Source of the DNA: Bacteroidales bacterium
GTDB taxonomy: Bacteria; Bacteroidota; Bacteroidia; Bacteroidales; UBA932
Length of the DNA stretch: 62,092 nt
NCBI GenBank assembly: GCA_028707695.1
Contig: JAQWAL010000007.1
Span: forward strand, 1-62,092
Direction of reading: 5' to 3'
The position numbers and the translations under genes were made by a program. Below, in pieces: positions 44,749-54,368 of the stretch. How positions within the stretch are numbered: position 1 is the stretch's first letter; each line of letters opens with the position of its first letter. The notes under the pieces were generated by a model that did not search any database, was not told the origin of the DNA, and saw nothing but the letters and a program-made list of their open reading frames with translations.

Positions 44749-46104
44749 ATGATTAAAGATTACATCCAGGAAAACAAAGATCGTTTTTTGAATGAACTTT
44801 TTGAACTGTTAAGGATTCCTTCCATCAGTTCCATGGCAGAGCACAAACCGGATATGCAGGCAGCTGCTCAAAAATATGCAGAGGTTCTGTTGGCAGCTGG
44901 TTGCGACAGGGCTCAAGTTTATCCAACCAAAGGACACCCGGTGGTGTTTGCAGAGAAAATCATAGACAAGGATAAACCTACAGTTTTGGTTTATGCTCAC
45001 TACGATGTACAGCCTGCAGACCCGATTGCCCTTTGGAAAACTCCTCCGTTTGAACCTGAAGTAAGGGATGGGGCAATTTACGCCCGTGGCGCAAATGACG
45101 ATAAAGGCCAAGGTTTCATGCATATCAAGGCTTTTGAATACTTGGTGAACACCAATCAGTTGGATTGCAATGTGAAGTTCCTGATTGACGGGGAAGAGGA
45201 GATTGGGTCTCCAAGCCTGCCCGAGTGGGCAAAAGCCAACAAAGAGATGATATCATGTGATGACATCCTGGTTTCAGACACAACCATGATTGACGAGAAA
45301 ATTCCATCCATCAATGTTGGTATGAGAGGTCTGGCTTACCTGGAGGTTGAGGTGACAGGACCTAACAAAGATCTTCACTCTGGTCACTATGGTGGTGCCA
45401 TAGCCAATCCCATAAATGTTTTGGCCGGAATGATAGACAAATTGATAGATGACAAAGGACGGATTACTGTAAAAGGTTTTTACGATGATGTAGTGGAACT
45501 TACTCCACAAGAGAGAGAGATGCTAGGCAGGGCTCCTTTTGACCAGGAGGAGTTCATGAAATTCCTGGGTATAGATGCCGTCAAGGGAGAAGAGGGTTAC
45601 ACCACAATGGAGAGGACTGGTATACGACCATGCCTGGATGTGAATGGTATATGGGGTGGTTATACCGGTGAGGGTGCAAAAACCGTACTTCCTTCAAGTG
45701 CCCATGCAAAGATTTCCATGAGGATTGTTCCTAACCAGGATAATAAGAAAATTGCCAGGTTGTTCGAAGAACACTTCATGAGCCTTGCTCCAAAAGGGGT
45801 TAAAGTAAAGGTAACTCCCCATCATGGAGGACAAGGTTTCCTTTGCCCGATCTCTTCCAATGTATACAAATCTGCCGCCAGGGCAATAGGGGAAGTCTAC
45901 GGGATTGAACCTGTTCCCAGCCGTGGAGGTGGCAGTATCCCTGTACTGGCCGATTTGCAGACAATTTTGGAAGCAAATCCCTTGTTGATGGGATTCGGAT
46001 TGGAAAGGGATGTGATACACTCACCTAACGAAAGCTACCTTTTGAGCCAGTTTTTCAAAGGAATTGAATCTATTGCTTTGTTTTACAAGTATTATACGGA
46101 GTAG
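44749..46104 (+). CDS. M20 family metallopeptidase (dipeptidase)
   Basis: A 451-residue zinc peptidase of the M20/carnosinase type. Metal-site motifs are VYAHYDVQPAD, ARGANDDKGQ and DGEEEIGSPS (general base Glu followed by a metal ligand), with a dimerisation-domain DLHSGHYGGAI and a C-terminal VIHSPNES histidine. It probably cleaves small peptides in the cytoplasm, as no signal peptide is seen. A terminator follows at 46130. Confidence 0.93.
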   Translation: MIKDYIQENKDRFLNELFELLRIPSISSMAEHKPDMQAAAQKYAEVLLAAGCDRAQVYPTKGHPVVFAEKIIDKDKPTVLVYAHYDVQPADPIALWKTPPFEPEVRDGAIYARGANDDKGQGFMHIKAFEYLVNTNQLDCNVKFLIDGEEEIGSPSLPEWAKANKEMISCDDILVSDTTMIDEKIPSINVGMRGLAYLEVEVTGPNKDLHSGHYGGAIANPINVLAGMIDKLIDDKGRITVKGFYDDVVELTPQEREMLGRAPFDQEEFMKFLGIDAVKGEEGYTTMERTGIRPCLDVNGIWGGYTGEGAKTVLPSSAHAKISMRIVPNQDNKKIARLFEEHFMSLAPKGVKVKVTPHHGGQGFLCPISSNVYKSAARAIGEVYGIEPVPSRGGGSIPVLADLQTILEANPLLMGFGLERDVIHSPNESYLLSQFFKGIESIALFYKYYTE

Positions 46105-46129
46105 GGGTTTAATATTGGTTTCCAATTAT

Positions 46130-46159
46130 GAAAGGGTCCCTGATACGGGACCTTTTTTT
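46130..46159 (+). terminator. Terminator after the M20 peptidase gene
   Basis: AAAGG-G-TCCC pairs with GGGA-CCTTT across a short loop and is followed by T7, 26 nt after the peptidase stop. It separates the upstream run from pheA. Confidence 0.8.
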
Positions 46160-46190
46160 GAATATTTCAAATAAAAACTATGAAGAAAAG

Positions 46191-47057
46191 ATGAAAAAGG
46201 TTGCCATACAAGGTGTGCAAGGAGCATTCCACGATATTGCCGCTAGGGAGTATTTCAGCGACATTAAAATTGATCTGGTAGAATGTATCACATTTGAAGA
46301 GCTGTTTGCCACAATCCAAAACGGAGGTTGCGATTATGGTATGGTTGCTGTGGAAAATTCAGTAGCAGGAATACTTTCCCACAACTATTTTTTGCTGAAT
46401 GAATATTCATTCAAAATTGTAGGAGAACATTACCTGAGGATTGTCCAAAACCTGATTGCATTGCCTGGCAGTTCTCTGGAAAGTTTGAAAGAGGTGCGTT
46501 CTCATCCTATCGCTTTGCGGCAATGTCACAAATTTTTGAATGCTTTAAGGGAAAAGGGCATCAGGATTGTTGAGAGTGAAGATACCGCATTGGCTGCAAA
46601 ATCCATAGCAGAAAACAAGTTGTATGGAATTGCTGCAGTTGCCGGGGAGTTGGCAGCAACCATATATGGTTTGGATGTATTGGAAAGAGGGATAGAGAGC
46701 AATGAGAGGAACTTCACACGGTTTTTGGTTGTGGAAAATAATGCAAATGAAATCCAGCCAAAGGATTATACTGACTCTTCATATGACAAAGCCTCAATCT
46801 CTTTTACCCTGAGTCATGAACCAGGAATGTTATGTGGCGTTTTGCAGGTTTTCCAATCTTATGGGTTGAACATGACTATGATACAATCTACTCCTTTGCC
46901 CGGGAAAGAGTGGGAGTACAAATTTTTTGTAGATTTGGTTTTCAGTGAAATGGAGTCATTGTCGGGTGCATTGGACAACGTCGCAAAACTTGTGCATAGT
47001 TTTACAATCACTGGTCTTTACCAGAAGGGGGAGACATCCATGCAACCTTCTGTTTAG
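46191..47057 (+). CDS. pheA: Prephenate dehydratase
   Basis: A 288-residue stand-alone dehydratase that makes phenylpyruvate for phenylalanine synthesis. The catalytic domain (about 1-190) has VAIQGVQGAFHDIAA, GMVAVENSVAGIL, HPIALRQC and the catalytic Thr region NFTRFLVV. The ACT regulatory domain (about 205-285) has FTLSHEPGMLCGVLQVF and MIQSTPLPGKEWEYKFFVD, implying feedback control by phenylalanine. The frame opens at 46128, inside the preceding terminator, so the ATG at 46191 is chosen. Its 3' end overlaps the convergent nitrilase by 50 bp. Confidence 0.94.
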   Translation: MKKVAIQGVQGAFHDIAAREYFSDIKIDLVECITFEELFATIQNGGCDYGMVAVENSVAGILSHNYFLLNEYSFKIVGEHYLRIVQNLIALPGSSLESLKEVRSHPIALRQCHKFLNALREKGIRIVESEDTALAAKSIAENKLYGIAAVAGELAATIYGLDVLERGIESNERNFTRFLVVENNANEIQPKDYTDSSYDKASISFTLSHEPGMLCGVLQVFQSYGLNMTMIQSTPLPGKEWEYKFFVDLVFSEMESLSGALDNVAKLVHSFTITGLYQKGETSMQPSV

Positions 47058-47973
47058 GGTTGTGGCTGGCAGAGATTATTTGGCTGTACAGTTCGGGTTT
47101 CCTGGCCATGGTATATCTGTATCCGCCTGATTTTGCAAGTTTCTCTTTTGTTACAAGTGCAGTGGTATGGTCATCCCCAAGTTTACGGCACTCTGCAATG
47201 ATATCCCCATATGGGTCCAAGATCATGGAACAACCGTTTTTCAACTGGTCATGGTCCATCCCTATGGGATTGGAAAATACCGCGTAGATACCATTGTCGT
47301 GAGCTCTGGATGGCAGCCACTTCATAAGCCACTCCCTTCCTTTTGGACCGTCGAATTCCTGTCTCAGGGATGTTGGGTCCAATTCCTTGTTTTTCCATAG
47401 TTTCGGATTTACAAACCCAGCTCCGGGCCTGTCGGACGGAGTGCACATTGTAACATGTGGCATGAAGATTATATCTGCTCCAAGAAGCTTTGTAGCCCTT
47501 ACGTTCTCCAATATGTTGTTGTCATAGCAAATCAAGATCCCGCATTTCCACCCGTACAGGTCAAAAACGGTGTAACTGTTGCCGGGAAGGATATGTTTGT
47601 TTATGAAGGGGTGTAATTTGCGGTGTTTGGCTATCAAACCTTCAGATGTGACACACACATACGATTTGTATATGTTGTTGTCCTGGTCCTTTTCAAACAG
47701 GCCTGCCAAAATTGCGATATCGTATTGAGTGGCAATTTCCGTAAGGTTCTCAATGCTCTCGCCTCCCGGGATCAATTCGGCAATTTTAAGAAGTTCGTTT
47801 TTGGATAGCTCTTTTGCAAAGGTGTAACCGGTAATGGAGCATTCGTGGAAAGCGATTACGTTGGAACCTTCCGAAGCCGCTTCTGCTGCTATCCGCTCCA
47901 TGACGGCCATGTTGTATCCTTTGTCCCCCGATTTGTTTTCGAACTGGGCTGTTGTTATCCTGATGTTTTCCAT
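47008..47973 (-). CDS. Carbon-nitrogen hydrolase (nitrilase superfamily)
   Basis: A 321-residue nitrilase-fold amidase. The catalytic triad is visible: Glu in AFHECSITGY, Lys in KHRKLHPF, and Cys in ILICYDNN. The substrate is not known; N-carbamoyl amines, agmatine derivatives and plain amides are all possible. Its last 50 bp overlap the pheA 3' end tail to tail. A promoter lies just upstream (47990-48019). Confidence 0.87.
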   Translation of the reverse strand: MENIRITTAQFENKSGDKGYNMAVMERIAAEAASEGSNVIAFHECSITGYTFAKELSKNELLKIAELIPGGESIENLTEIATQYDIAILAGLFEKDQDNNIYKSYVCVTSEGLIAKHRKLHPFINKHILPGNSYTVFDLYGWKCGILICYDNNILENVRATKLLGADIIFMPHVTMCTPSDRPGAGFVNPKLWKNKELDPTSLRQEFDGPKGREWLMKWLPSRAHDNGIYAVFSNPIGMDHDQLKNGCSMILDPYGDIIAECRKLGDDHTTALVTKEKLAKSGGYRYTMARKPELYSQIISASHNPKQKVAWMSPPSGKDQ

Positions 47974-47989
47974 CTCGTTTTGTTTTCTA

Positions 47990-48019
47990 CAAATTTAACA
48001 AATTGTATGTTTTGTCAAA
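47990..48019 (-). promoter_or_regulatory. Promoter of the nitrilase gene
   Basis: On the - strand TTTG (48019-48016) and TAAATTTG (47997-47990) are spaced 18 bp. The -7 box is 16 nt from the start codon, predicting a leader of about 10 nt. Confidence 0.65.
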
Positions 48020-48024
48020 GAAAT

Positions 48025-48057
48025 AAAAAGACACCTCCATATTTGGAAGTGTCTTTC
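48025..48057 (-). terminator. Terminator of the aminotransferase gene
   Basis: AAAGACAC and GTGTCTTT, extended by TCCA/TGGA past one mismatch, form a stem with a 4-nt loop. On the - strand it is followed by TTTTATTTCTTTG. It lies about 35 nt beyond the aminotransferase stop. Confidence 0.75.
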
Positions 48058-48092
48058 AATAAAAGATGCTTTGACCTTGTTGTGACCGTAAA

Positions 48093-49292
48093 TTAAATAG
48101 TCCTTCCAGGGTATTGTTTTAGAGCCTCTTCCAGGCATTTCATTGCGTTTTTGAGGTCTTCTGTTTTCAAAACATAAGCAATACGAACTTCGTCCCTTCC
48201 TTTGCCCGGAGTGGCATAAAAACCGGCTGCAGGAGCAACCATCACAGTTTGGTTTTGATAATGGAACTCTTCCAAAAGCCATTGTGCAAATTTATCACTG
48301 TCGTCTACAGGTAATTTGGCTATTGTATAAAAGGCACCCATTGGCATTGGCGTGGTAACTCCCTCCATTTTGTTCAAAGCTTCAATCATGACATCCCTGC
48401 GGGTCATGTACTCCTTCCTGACAGCGTCAAAATATGACTGTGGAGTTTTCAATGCACCCTCTGCAGCCACTTGGCCTAGTGCAGGAGAGCAGAGCCTTGC
48501 CTGAGCATATCTCAACACTGCGCCCATGACAGCTTTGTTTTTTGACACTATTGCCCCTATACGTACTCCACACATGCTGTACCTTTTGGATACTGAATCC
48601 AGAAGGATTACATTCTCTTCCAGACCCTCCAGATGCATACAGCTGAAATGAGGCTCGTCTGTATAGCAAAACTCCCTGTAAACTTCGTCTGAATAGATGA
48701 ACAGGTTGTGCTCCTTTGCAAGTTTGCCCAACTCTATGAGTGATTCCTTTGAGTACAAAGTTCCTGTGGGGTTTCCCGGATTGCAAATAATGATTCCTTT
48801 GGTTTTTGGAGTAATCACCTTCCTGAATTCATCTACAGTGGGAAGTGCAAAACCATCTTCTATCTTGGTTGTGATAGGTTTGAGCACAACATCGTTTTGC
48901 ACAGCAAATGAGTTGTAATTTGTATAGAAGGGTTCTATAACAATGACCTCATCGTCGGGGTTGCAAGTTACCGCCAGTGCAATCTGCAAAGATTCGCTGC
49001 CACCTGTTGTTATGTTGATCTCGTTTTCGTCTACATTGATGTTTATTCCCTGGTAGTATTTTGCAAGACCTTTCCTGTAACTCTCGATACCTGCAGAGTG
49101 CGGGTAGGGGATATATGTATCTTTGAAATTCTTGATTGCATCCAGTGCAACCTGGGGAGAATCGATATCAGGTTGACCTATGTTAAGGTGGTATACCTTT
49201 ACTCCTCTTTTTTTTGCCTGTTCTGCATACGGAACCAGTTTCCTGATTGGTGATGCAGGCATCTTTTCGGCTTTCCTTGAAAGTGTTAACAT
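48093..49292 (-). CDS. Aminotransferase class I/II (aspartate/aromatic type)
   Basis: A 399-residue fold-type I aminotransferase. Visible features are YHLNIGQPDIDSP, TTGGSESLQIAL, IICNPGNPTGTLY, IYSDEVYREF and the PLP-lysine motif SVSKRYSMCGVRIGA. The substrate-binding Arg is in DEVRIAY near the C terminus. Together with pheA nearby it might act as a phenylalanine or aspartate aminotransferase; that is context, not proof. A -7 box (TAATTTTG on the - strand, 49380-49373) is 81 nt upstream. Confidence 0.9.
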   Translation of the reverse strand: MLTLSRKAEKMPASPIRKLVPYAEQAKKRGVKVYHLNIGQPDIDSPQVALDAIKNFKDTYIPYPHSAGIESYRKGLAKYYQGININVDENEINITTGGSESLQIALAVTCNPDDEVIVIEPFYTNYNSFAVQNDVVLKPITTKIEDGFALPTVDEFRKVITPKTKGIIICNPGNPTGTLYSKESLIELGKLAKEHNLFIYSDEVYREFCYTDEPHFSCMHLEGLEENVILLDSVSKRYSMCGVRIGAIVSKNKAVMGAVLRYAQARLCSPALGQVAAEGALKTPQSYFDAVRKEYMTRRDVMIEALNKMEGVTTPMPMGAFYTIAKLPVDDSDKFAQWLLEEFHYQNQTVMVAPAAGFYATPGKGRDEVRIAYVLKTEDLKNAMKCLEEALKQYPGRTI

Positions 49293-49400
49293 CTTGAAAA
49301 TATTTTAATTTTAGTTATAGAATCTCCCTTTTTTATTATAAATCGTAATTGAAATAAAAAGCTAATTTAACTCAAAATTATGGAACTGAAAAATTGTCGT

Positions 49401-50861
49401 TTAATATTTTGTGAGTTCATTTAAAAATCCTTCAATTCCAACTTGCATTTGTGCTGTACGGGCAGCAAAGTTGTTGGACAGGATTGCAAAATAGAGTAGT
49501 TCACCTCTTTTTGTCTCTACATAACCTGCATAGCATCTAACGTTTGCAAGTGAACCACTTTTTGCATGGATTTTCTTTTTGTGTTTGTCGTCTTCTCCCC
49601 TGAGCACATTTTCCAGTGTGCCGGGACCGCCGGGTACAGCCAGGCTATTGAAGAAATAAGGGAAAACATCGGTTTTTTCCATGGCAGAATAGTAGTTGCA
49701 GAAAAACCTTGGAGATACATAGTTTTGACGCGACAGTCCGCTTCCGTCCTCTTGGGTCAACCCTTTTGTATTCACATCCATCTCTTGCAAAACCCTTTTT
49801 ACGGCAACTGTTGCGGAATCGTAAGACCCTACTCCGGTTACCTTTTTACCTATTGCTTTCAACAGGGTCTCTGCATAGAAATTGTTGCTAATGCGGTTGG
49901 TTACATTTACTATCTTGTACAATGGTGCTGAGAGGGTTTCGTGGATGATTGTCAGCTCATACTCCCCGGCGGAGTTGAATTCTTTTGCGTCCAATATTTC
50001 CTGCTTGCTGTAGATCCCTTTGTTGTCGAGGTATTTCTTGAATTCGTATGCACAGCTCAGGTGGGGGAATTTGTTTGAAACTGTTATCAGGACAGAGTCT
50101 TTACCTGCAGGTAACGTGCCTTTGAAAAGAGCTTCCTTAGTGAGGTCAGATGTGTAGAATGAGCTTCTGTTGCGGGTAATGCTGCCACTTGTGAGGAGTT
50201 TGTTGTTGTACTCCATGCCGGGAATTTCCGGGAAAACATTTTTCATTATTACGTCATCTCCCAGGTTGATTCCCGGTATGAATGTGAAGTCTTGAAGGTT
50301 CTCTGCAAAGGACAATCCGGAAGTTCCACTCCCGTAGGAGGGGCCCAGGTTGCTCCATGCCCAGCTGACAGGCACGATTTCATGTTCGAAATACCTGTCA
50401 TCTGCAACAATATTGCCGTTGATCCTTTTGATCCCTTTTTGCTCCAATGCTGCTGTCCATTCCATAAAAAGGGTGTCTGCAGGGGTTCCCAATGTGTCTT
50501 TGGAGGCCAGGGTTGGATCTGCACCGCCTACAATGTACAGGTCACCGTATAACACACCGTTTTCTATGAATCCTGTATGTGCAATTTTGGTTTTGAATTG
50601 GAAGTCATGTCCCAGGACCTTGAGGGCAACTCCTGTGGTAATGGTTTTCATTGTAGAGGCTGTAAGCAGAGGCATGTCAGGATTCCAGGAAGCAATTGTT
50701 TTGCCTTTGGCATCCATAACCATTATTGCTGTTGCCGAATTTACAAAAAGGGTGTCTTTTTTCAAGTTTTCGATGTATTTCTGGATGTTGTTTTGGGAAA
50801 GGGATACATTAGGAAACAACATGTAGAGGGAAATAATCAGGAAGCTTAAAGTCTGTTTCAT
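49401..50861 (-). CDS. dacB: D-alanyl-D-alanine carboxypeptidase/endopeptidase (PBP4, family S13)
   Basis: A 486-residue periplasmic penicillin-binding protein that trims peptidoglycan. A signal peptide ends at VSLSQ. The three active-site motifs are visible: SxxK as STMKT (about residue 70), SxN as SNNFYAE (about 330), and KTG as AKSGSL (about 430). The middle carries the insertion domains typical of S13. The frame opens at 50888, but MKQTLSFLII at 50861 is a proper signal peptide start; a -7 box (50893-50886) lies in the upstream part. Confidence 0.92.
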   Translation of the reverse strand: MKQTLSFLIISLYMLFPNVSLSQNNIQKYIENLKKDTLFVNSATAIMVMDAKGKTIASWNPDMPLLTASTMKTITTGVALKVLGHDFQFKTKIAHTGFIENGVLYGDLYIVGGADPTLASKDTLGTPADTLFMEWTAALEQKGIKRINGNIVADDRYFEHEIVPVSWAWSNLGPSYGSGTSGLSFAENLQDFTFIPGINLGDDVIMKNVFPEIPGMEYNNKLLTSGSITRNRSSFYTSDLTKEALFKGTLPAGKDSVLITVSNKFPHLSCAYEFKKYLDNKGIYSKQEILDAKEFNSAGEYELTIIHETLSAPLYKIVNVTNRISNNFYAETLLKAIGKKVTGVGSYDSATVAVKRVLQEMDVNTKGLTQEDGSGLSRQNYVSPRFFCNYYSAMEKTDVFPYFFNSLAVPGGPGTLENVLRGEDDKHKKKIHAKSGSLANVRCYAGYVETKRGELLYFAILSNNFAARTAQMQVGIEGFLNELTKY

Positions 50862-50885
50862 TTTTCTGTGGTTTAAGTGATGTGG

Positions 50886-50934
50886 CAAAAGTACTAAAAA
50901 ACCTCAATCCTTTTTAAAATTATAATTACATTTG
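50886..50934. promoter_or_regulatory. Divergent -7 boxes for dacB and glnN
   Basis: CAAAAGTA at 50886-50893 is TACTTTTG on the - strand, 25 nt before dacB. TACATTTG at 50927-50934 is the + strand box for glnN, 22 nt before its ATG. No -33 TTTG is spaced correctly for either. Confidence 0.45.
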
Positions 50935-50955
50935 CCCGGTCAAATAAATTATCAG

Positions 50956-53142
50956 ATGAGCAGTTTTAGAAAAAGAGCATTGGATGAGTTTTCCTCTCAC
51001 AAATCCGAAAGGTTCCACTATGAAAAACAACCAGTTTCACAGTATTTTGGTCAAAATGTATTTGACATAGAAAAGATGAGGAGATATCTCTCTTCTGAGG
51101 CTTTTGGGGTTGTCCAGCAAGCTATAAACGAGGGTGTTAAGATAGACAGGAAGATTGCAGACCAAATTGCTTCCGGAATGAAAGCGTGGGCTGTGGAACG
51201 GGGTGCTACCCATTACACTCACTGGTTCCATCCTTTGACAGATGCAACTGCAGAAAAGCACGAGGCTTTTGTTGACCCTTCAAAAAACGGTGGTGTTTTC
51301 GAGAATTTCAAGGGTGATGCCCTTGTACAGCAGGAACCGGATGCCTCCAGCTTTCCAAACGGAGGGCTGAGAAACACTTTTGAGGCAAGAGGTTACTCTG
51401 CCTGGGATCCTACTTCTCCGGCTTTCATAATAGATGACACTTTGTGTATTCCTTCTGTTTTTGTTGCTTATACCGGAGAATCGCTGGACATGAAGGCTCC
51501 TCATTTGAAATCTTTGCAGCAGCTGGATAAAGCTGCCGTTGACCTTGCCAGGATGTTCAATCCCTCAATTTCAAGTGTTAATGTTATGCTTGGTATAGAG
51601 CAGGAGTATTTTGTGGTTGATGAGGCGTTGTTCCGGGCGCGTCCTGACTTGATGCTTTGCAACCGCACATTGATTGGCCATACCTCTGCAAAGGACCAGC
51701 AACTGGAAGATCACTATTTTGGTGCCATACCATCCAGGGTAATGTGCTTTATGAAAGATTTCGAAACAGAAGCTTTCAAATTGGGAGTGGTGTTGAAAAC
51801 AAGGCACAACGAGGTGGCTCCTAATCAGTTTGAGTTTGCACCATATTTTGCGGAGGCAAACCTCTCCATAGATCATAATTTGATGATGATGATCTTGATG
51901 AGGAAGATTGCAAAGAAGCACAAACTGAAAGTGATTTTCCATGAGAAACCATTTGCCGGTGTGAATGGTTCGGGTAAGCACTGCAACTGGTCCATGGTTA
52001 CCAACACAGGTGTCAATCTTTTGTCCCCCGGCAAGACACCTGTGAACAACATACAGTTTCTCAGTTTTTTCATATCGGTCATTAGGGCAGTTTACGAACA
52101 CAACTATTTGTTGATGGCTAGTACAGCTTCCCTGGGCAATTCTTACAGGCTTGGCGGTAGTGAGGCTCCGCCTGCAATAATGTCTGTATTTGTTGGGAAA
52201 ACCTTGACAGAGGTAATTGATTCCATAGAGAGGATGGCAATAACAGATGACAGTGCTCTTAATGAGGATGTAAAACTAAATATTGTAAATAAGATTCCTG
52301 AAATCCTCCCGGACAATACCGACAGGAACAGGACATCTCCATTTGCCTTTACCGGTAATAGGTTTGAATTCAGGGCTGTAGGATCATCGGTGAATGTTGC
52401 CTCCTCTATGTTTGTCTTGAACACGGCGGTTGCCCAGCAACTGACCAGGTTCAAATCTTTGGTAGAAAAAGAGATGAGCCAGGGGTTGTCAAAGGAAGAG
52501 GCTTTCTTGAAGATAATCAGGCAGTATATCACTGAGTCCAAGGATATATTGTTCGAGGGAAATGGTTATAGCCAGGAGTGGCACCAAGAGGCTTCAAGAA
52601 GAGGTTTAAAGGGTATTAGTGATGTGCCAGAGGCTTTCAAGGTATTCCTTGACAAAAAGACCAGGGACCTTATGGTAGAGACCCAGGTTCTTTGCGAAAG
52701 GGAGCTGGAGGCTAGGTATGAGGTTTTGAATGAGTTATTCATTAAAAAATTGCAGATAGAGGCAAGGGTGCTTGGTGACTTATCAATCAACCATATTATT
52801 CCTACTGCAATCAAATTCCAGAATTCACTTATCCAGAATGTGTTGGGTATAAAAGAGATATTCGGCGATCCTGAATTCAGGCAGATGTCTGAAAGGCAGA
52901 TTTTGAGTATCAGGAAGATTTCCGGATATATACAATCGCTCAGGGAAGATACACACGCACTTATCCAGGCAAGGAAAATTGCAAATGCAATTTCTTCTTA
53001 TCCGGAACGTGCCCAAAGTTATTCTGCCAATGTACTTCCTTATATGTCAAAGATCAGGACAACTGTTGACAAGCTGGAGATGGTGGTGGATGACGAACTT
53101 TGGCCATTGCCTAAGTACAGGGAATTACTGTTTTGGAGATAA
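50956..53142 (+). CDS. glnN: Glutamine synthetase type III
   Basis: A 728-residue GlnN-type glutamine synthetase, making glutamine from glutamate and ammonia. Type III signatures are THYTHWFHPLTDATAEKH and SFPNGGLRNTFEARGYSAWD near the N terminus; catalytic-core segments include LGIEQEYFVVD, LKTRHNEVAPNQFE, VNGSGKHCNWSM and NRTSPFAFTGNRFEFRAVGS. The length matches the usual 725-730. The frame opens 8 codons upstream within the -7 box, so MSSFRKRAL at 50956 is the start. Confidence 0.97.
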   Translation: MSSFRKRALDEFSSHKSERFHYEKQPVSQYFGQNVFDIEKMRRYLSSEAFGVVQQAINEGVKIDRKIADQIASGMKAWAVERGATHYTHWFHPLTDATAEKHEAFVDPSKNGGVFENFKGDALVQQEPDASSFPNGGLRNTFEARGYSAWDPTSPAFIIDDTLCIPSVFVAYTGESLDMKAPHLKSLQQLDKAAVDLARMFNPSISSVNVMLGIEQEYFVVDEALFRARPDLMLCNRTLIGHTSAKDQQLEDHYFGAIPSRVMCFMKDFETEAFKLGVVLKTRHNEVAPNQFEFAPYFAEANLSIDHNLMMMILMRKIAKKHKLKVIFHEKPFAGVNGSGKHCNWSMVTNTGVNLLSPGKTPVNNIQFLSFFISVIRAVYEHNYLLMASTASLGNSYRLGGSEAPPAIMSVFVGKTLTEVIDSIERMAITDDSALNEDVKLNIVNKIPEILPDNTDRNRTSPFAFTGNRFEFRAVGSSVNVASSMFVLNTAVAQQLTRFKSLVEKEMSQGLSKEEAFLKIIRQYITESKDILFEGNGYSQEWHQEASRRGLKGISDVPEAFKVFLDKKTRDLMVETQVLCERELEARYEVLNELFIKKLQIEARVLGDLSINHIIPTAIKFQNSLIQNVLGIKEIFGDPEFRQMSERQILSIRKISGYIQSLREDTHALIQARKIANAISSYPERAQSYSANVLPYMSKIRTTVDKLEMVVDDELWPLPKYRELLFWR

Positions 53143-53180
53143 TCTTTGTACTTTTGCCAATATTTACCTAATTTGTAGTG

Positions 53181-54368
53181 ATGATCAGTAAAAACAAAGA
53201 TGCTTCCAAATATGCCTTAAGGGGTGTTTCCTCTTCTAAAGAAGATGTGCACGATGCTATCAAAAATATAGATAAAGGTCTGTTTCCAAAGGCTTTTTGT
53301 AAAATTGTACCAGATTACCTTTCCAATGATCCTGACTATTGCGTTGTCATGCATGCAGACGGGGCCGGGACCAAATCCTCTTTGGCCTACGTGTATTGGA
53401 AAGAGACAGGGGATATGAGTGTGTGGAAGGGTATTGCACAGGATGCCATAGTTATGAATACAGATGACCTGCTTTGTGTAGGAGCTACCGGCAATATTCT
53501 GCTCTCGTCTACAATTGGCAGGAACAAGCAAAGGATACCCGGGGAGGTGGTTTCTGCACTTATTTCCGGTTCGCAGGAGTTTTCCGGAAGCATGAAAGAG
53601 TATGGCATAGAACTGATCTTGACCGGAGGAGAGACTGCCGATGTAGGTGATTTGGTACAGACGGTGATTGTGGACAGTACAGTGTGTGCGCGCATGAAAC
53701 GTTCCGATGTTATTGACAATGCCAGGATAAAGGCCGGAGATGTGGTTGTGGGGCTGGCTTCTTTCGGGAAAGCTACTTACGAAACAGAATACAATGGGGG
53801 AACAGGCAGCAATGGATTGACCTCTGCAAGGCATGACTTGTTCATGTCTTATGTCGGGGAAAAATATCCGGAGAGTTATTCTGACCTTGTTCCATCTAAC
53901 TTGGCTTATACCGGATCCAGAAGGTTGGACGAGATGGACCCTGAAACTGGTTTGACTTTTGGTAAATTATTGTTGTCTCCTACCAGGACATACGCTCCGG
54001 TAATCAAGAAAATACTGGATTTGTACAGGGATAGGGTCACCGGAATGGTACACTGCTCGGGAGGAGGACAGGCCAAAGTGCTTAATTTTATTGATAATTT
54101 GCATGTTGTCAAGGATAATATGTTTGATGTCCCACCTCTTTTCAGGTACTTGAAAGAGGAGTCCGGCACCGGTTGGGAGGAGATGTACAAGGTATTCAAC
54201 ATGGGTCACAGGATGGAAATATATACTGATGCCGGAACAGCTGAAAGTATGGTGGGGATATCCAAGGCAATGGGTGTTGATGCCAGGATCATTGGAAAGG
54301 TAGAGGATTATCCAGGGAGAAAAGTGACTTTGAAAACTAATTATGGAGACTTTGAATATGAGATTTAA
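53181..54368 (+). CDS. purM: Phosphoribosylformylglycinamidine cyclo-ligase (Bacteroidetes-type PurM)
   Basis: A 395-residue AIR synthetase, forming the imidazole ring in purine synthesis. It is of the long Bacteroidetes type. Segments seen are HADGAGTKSSLAYVYWKETGD, DDLLCVGATGNILLSSTIGRN, TGGETADVGDLVQT, SPTRTYAPVIKKILD and MVHCSGGGQAKVL. A GTG lies one codon upstream. A -7 box (TACTTTTG) is at 53149-53156. The 3' end overlaps the next gene by 11 nt. Confidence 0.93.
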   Translation: MISKNKDASKYALRGVSSSKEDVHDAIKNIDKGLFPKAFCKIVPDYLSNDPDYCVVMHADGAGTKSSLAYVYWKETGDMSVWKGIAQDAIVMNTDDLLCVGATGNILLSSTIGRNKQRIPGEVVSALISGSQEFSGSMKEYGIELILTGGETADVGDLVQTVIVDSTVCARMKRSDVIDNARIKAGDVVVGLASFGKATYETEYNGGTGSNGLTSARHDLFMSYVGEKYPESYSDLVPSNLAYTGSRRLDEMDPETGLTFGKLLLSPTRTYAPVIKKILDLYRDRVTGMVHCSGGGQAKVLNFIDNLHVVKDNMFDVPPLFRYLKEESGTGWEEMYKVFNMGHRMEIYTDAGTAESMVGISKAMGVDARIIGKVEDYPGRKVTLKTNYGDFEYEI

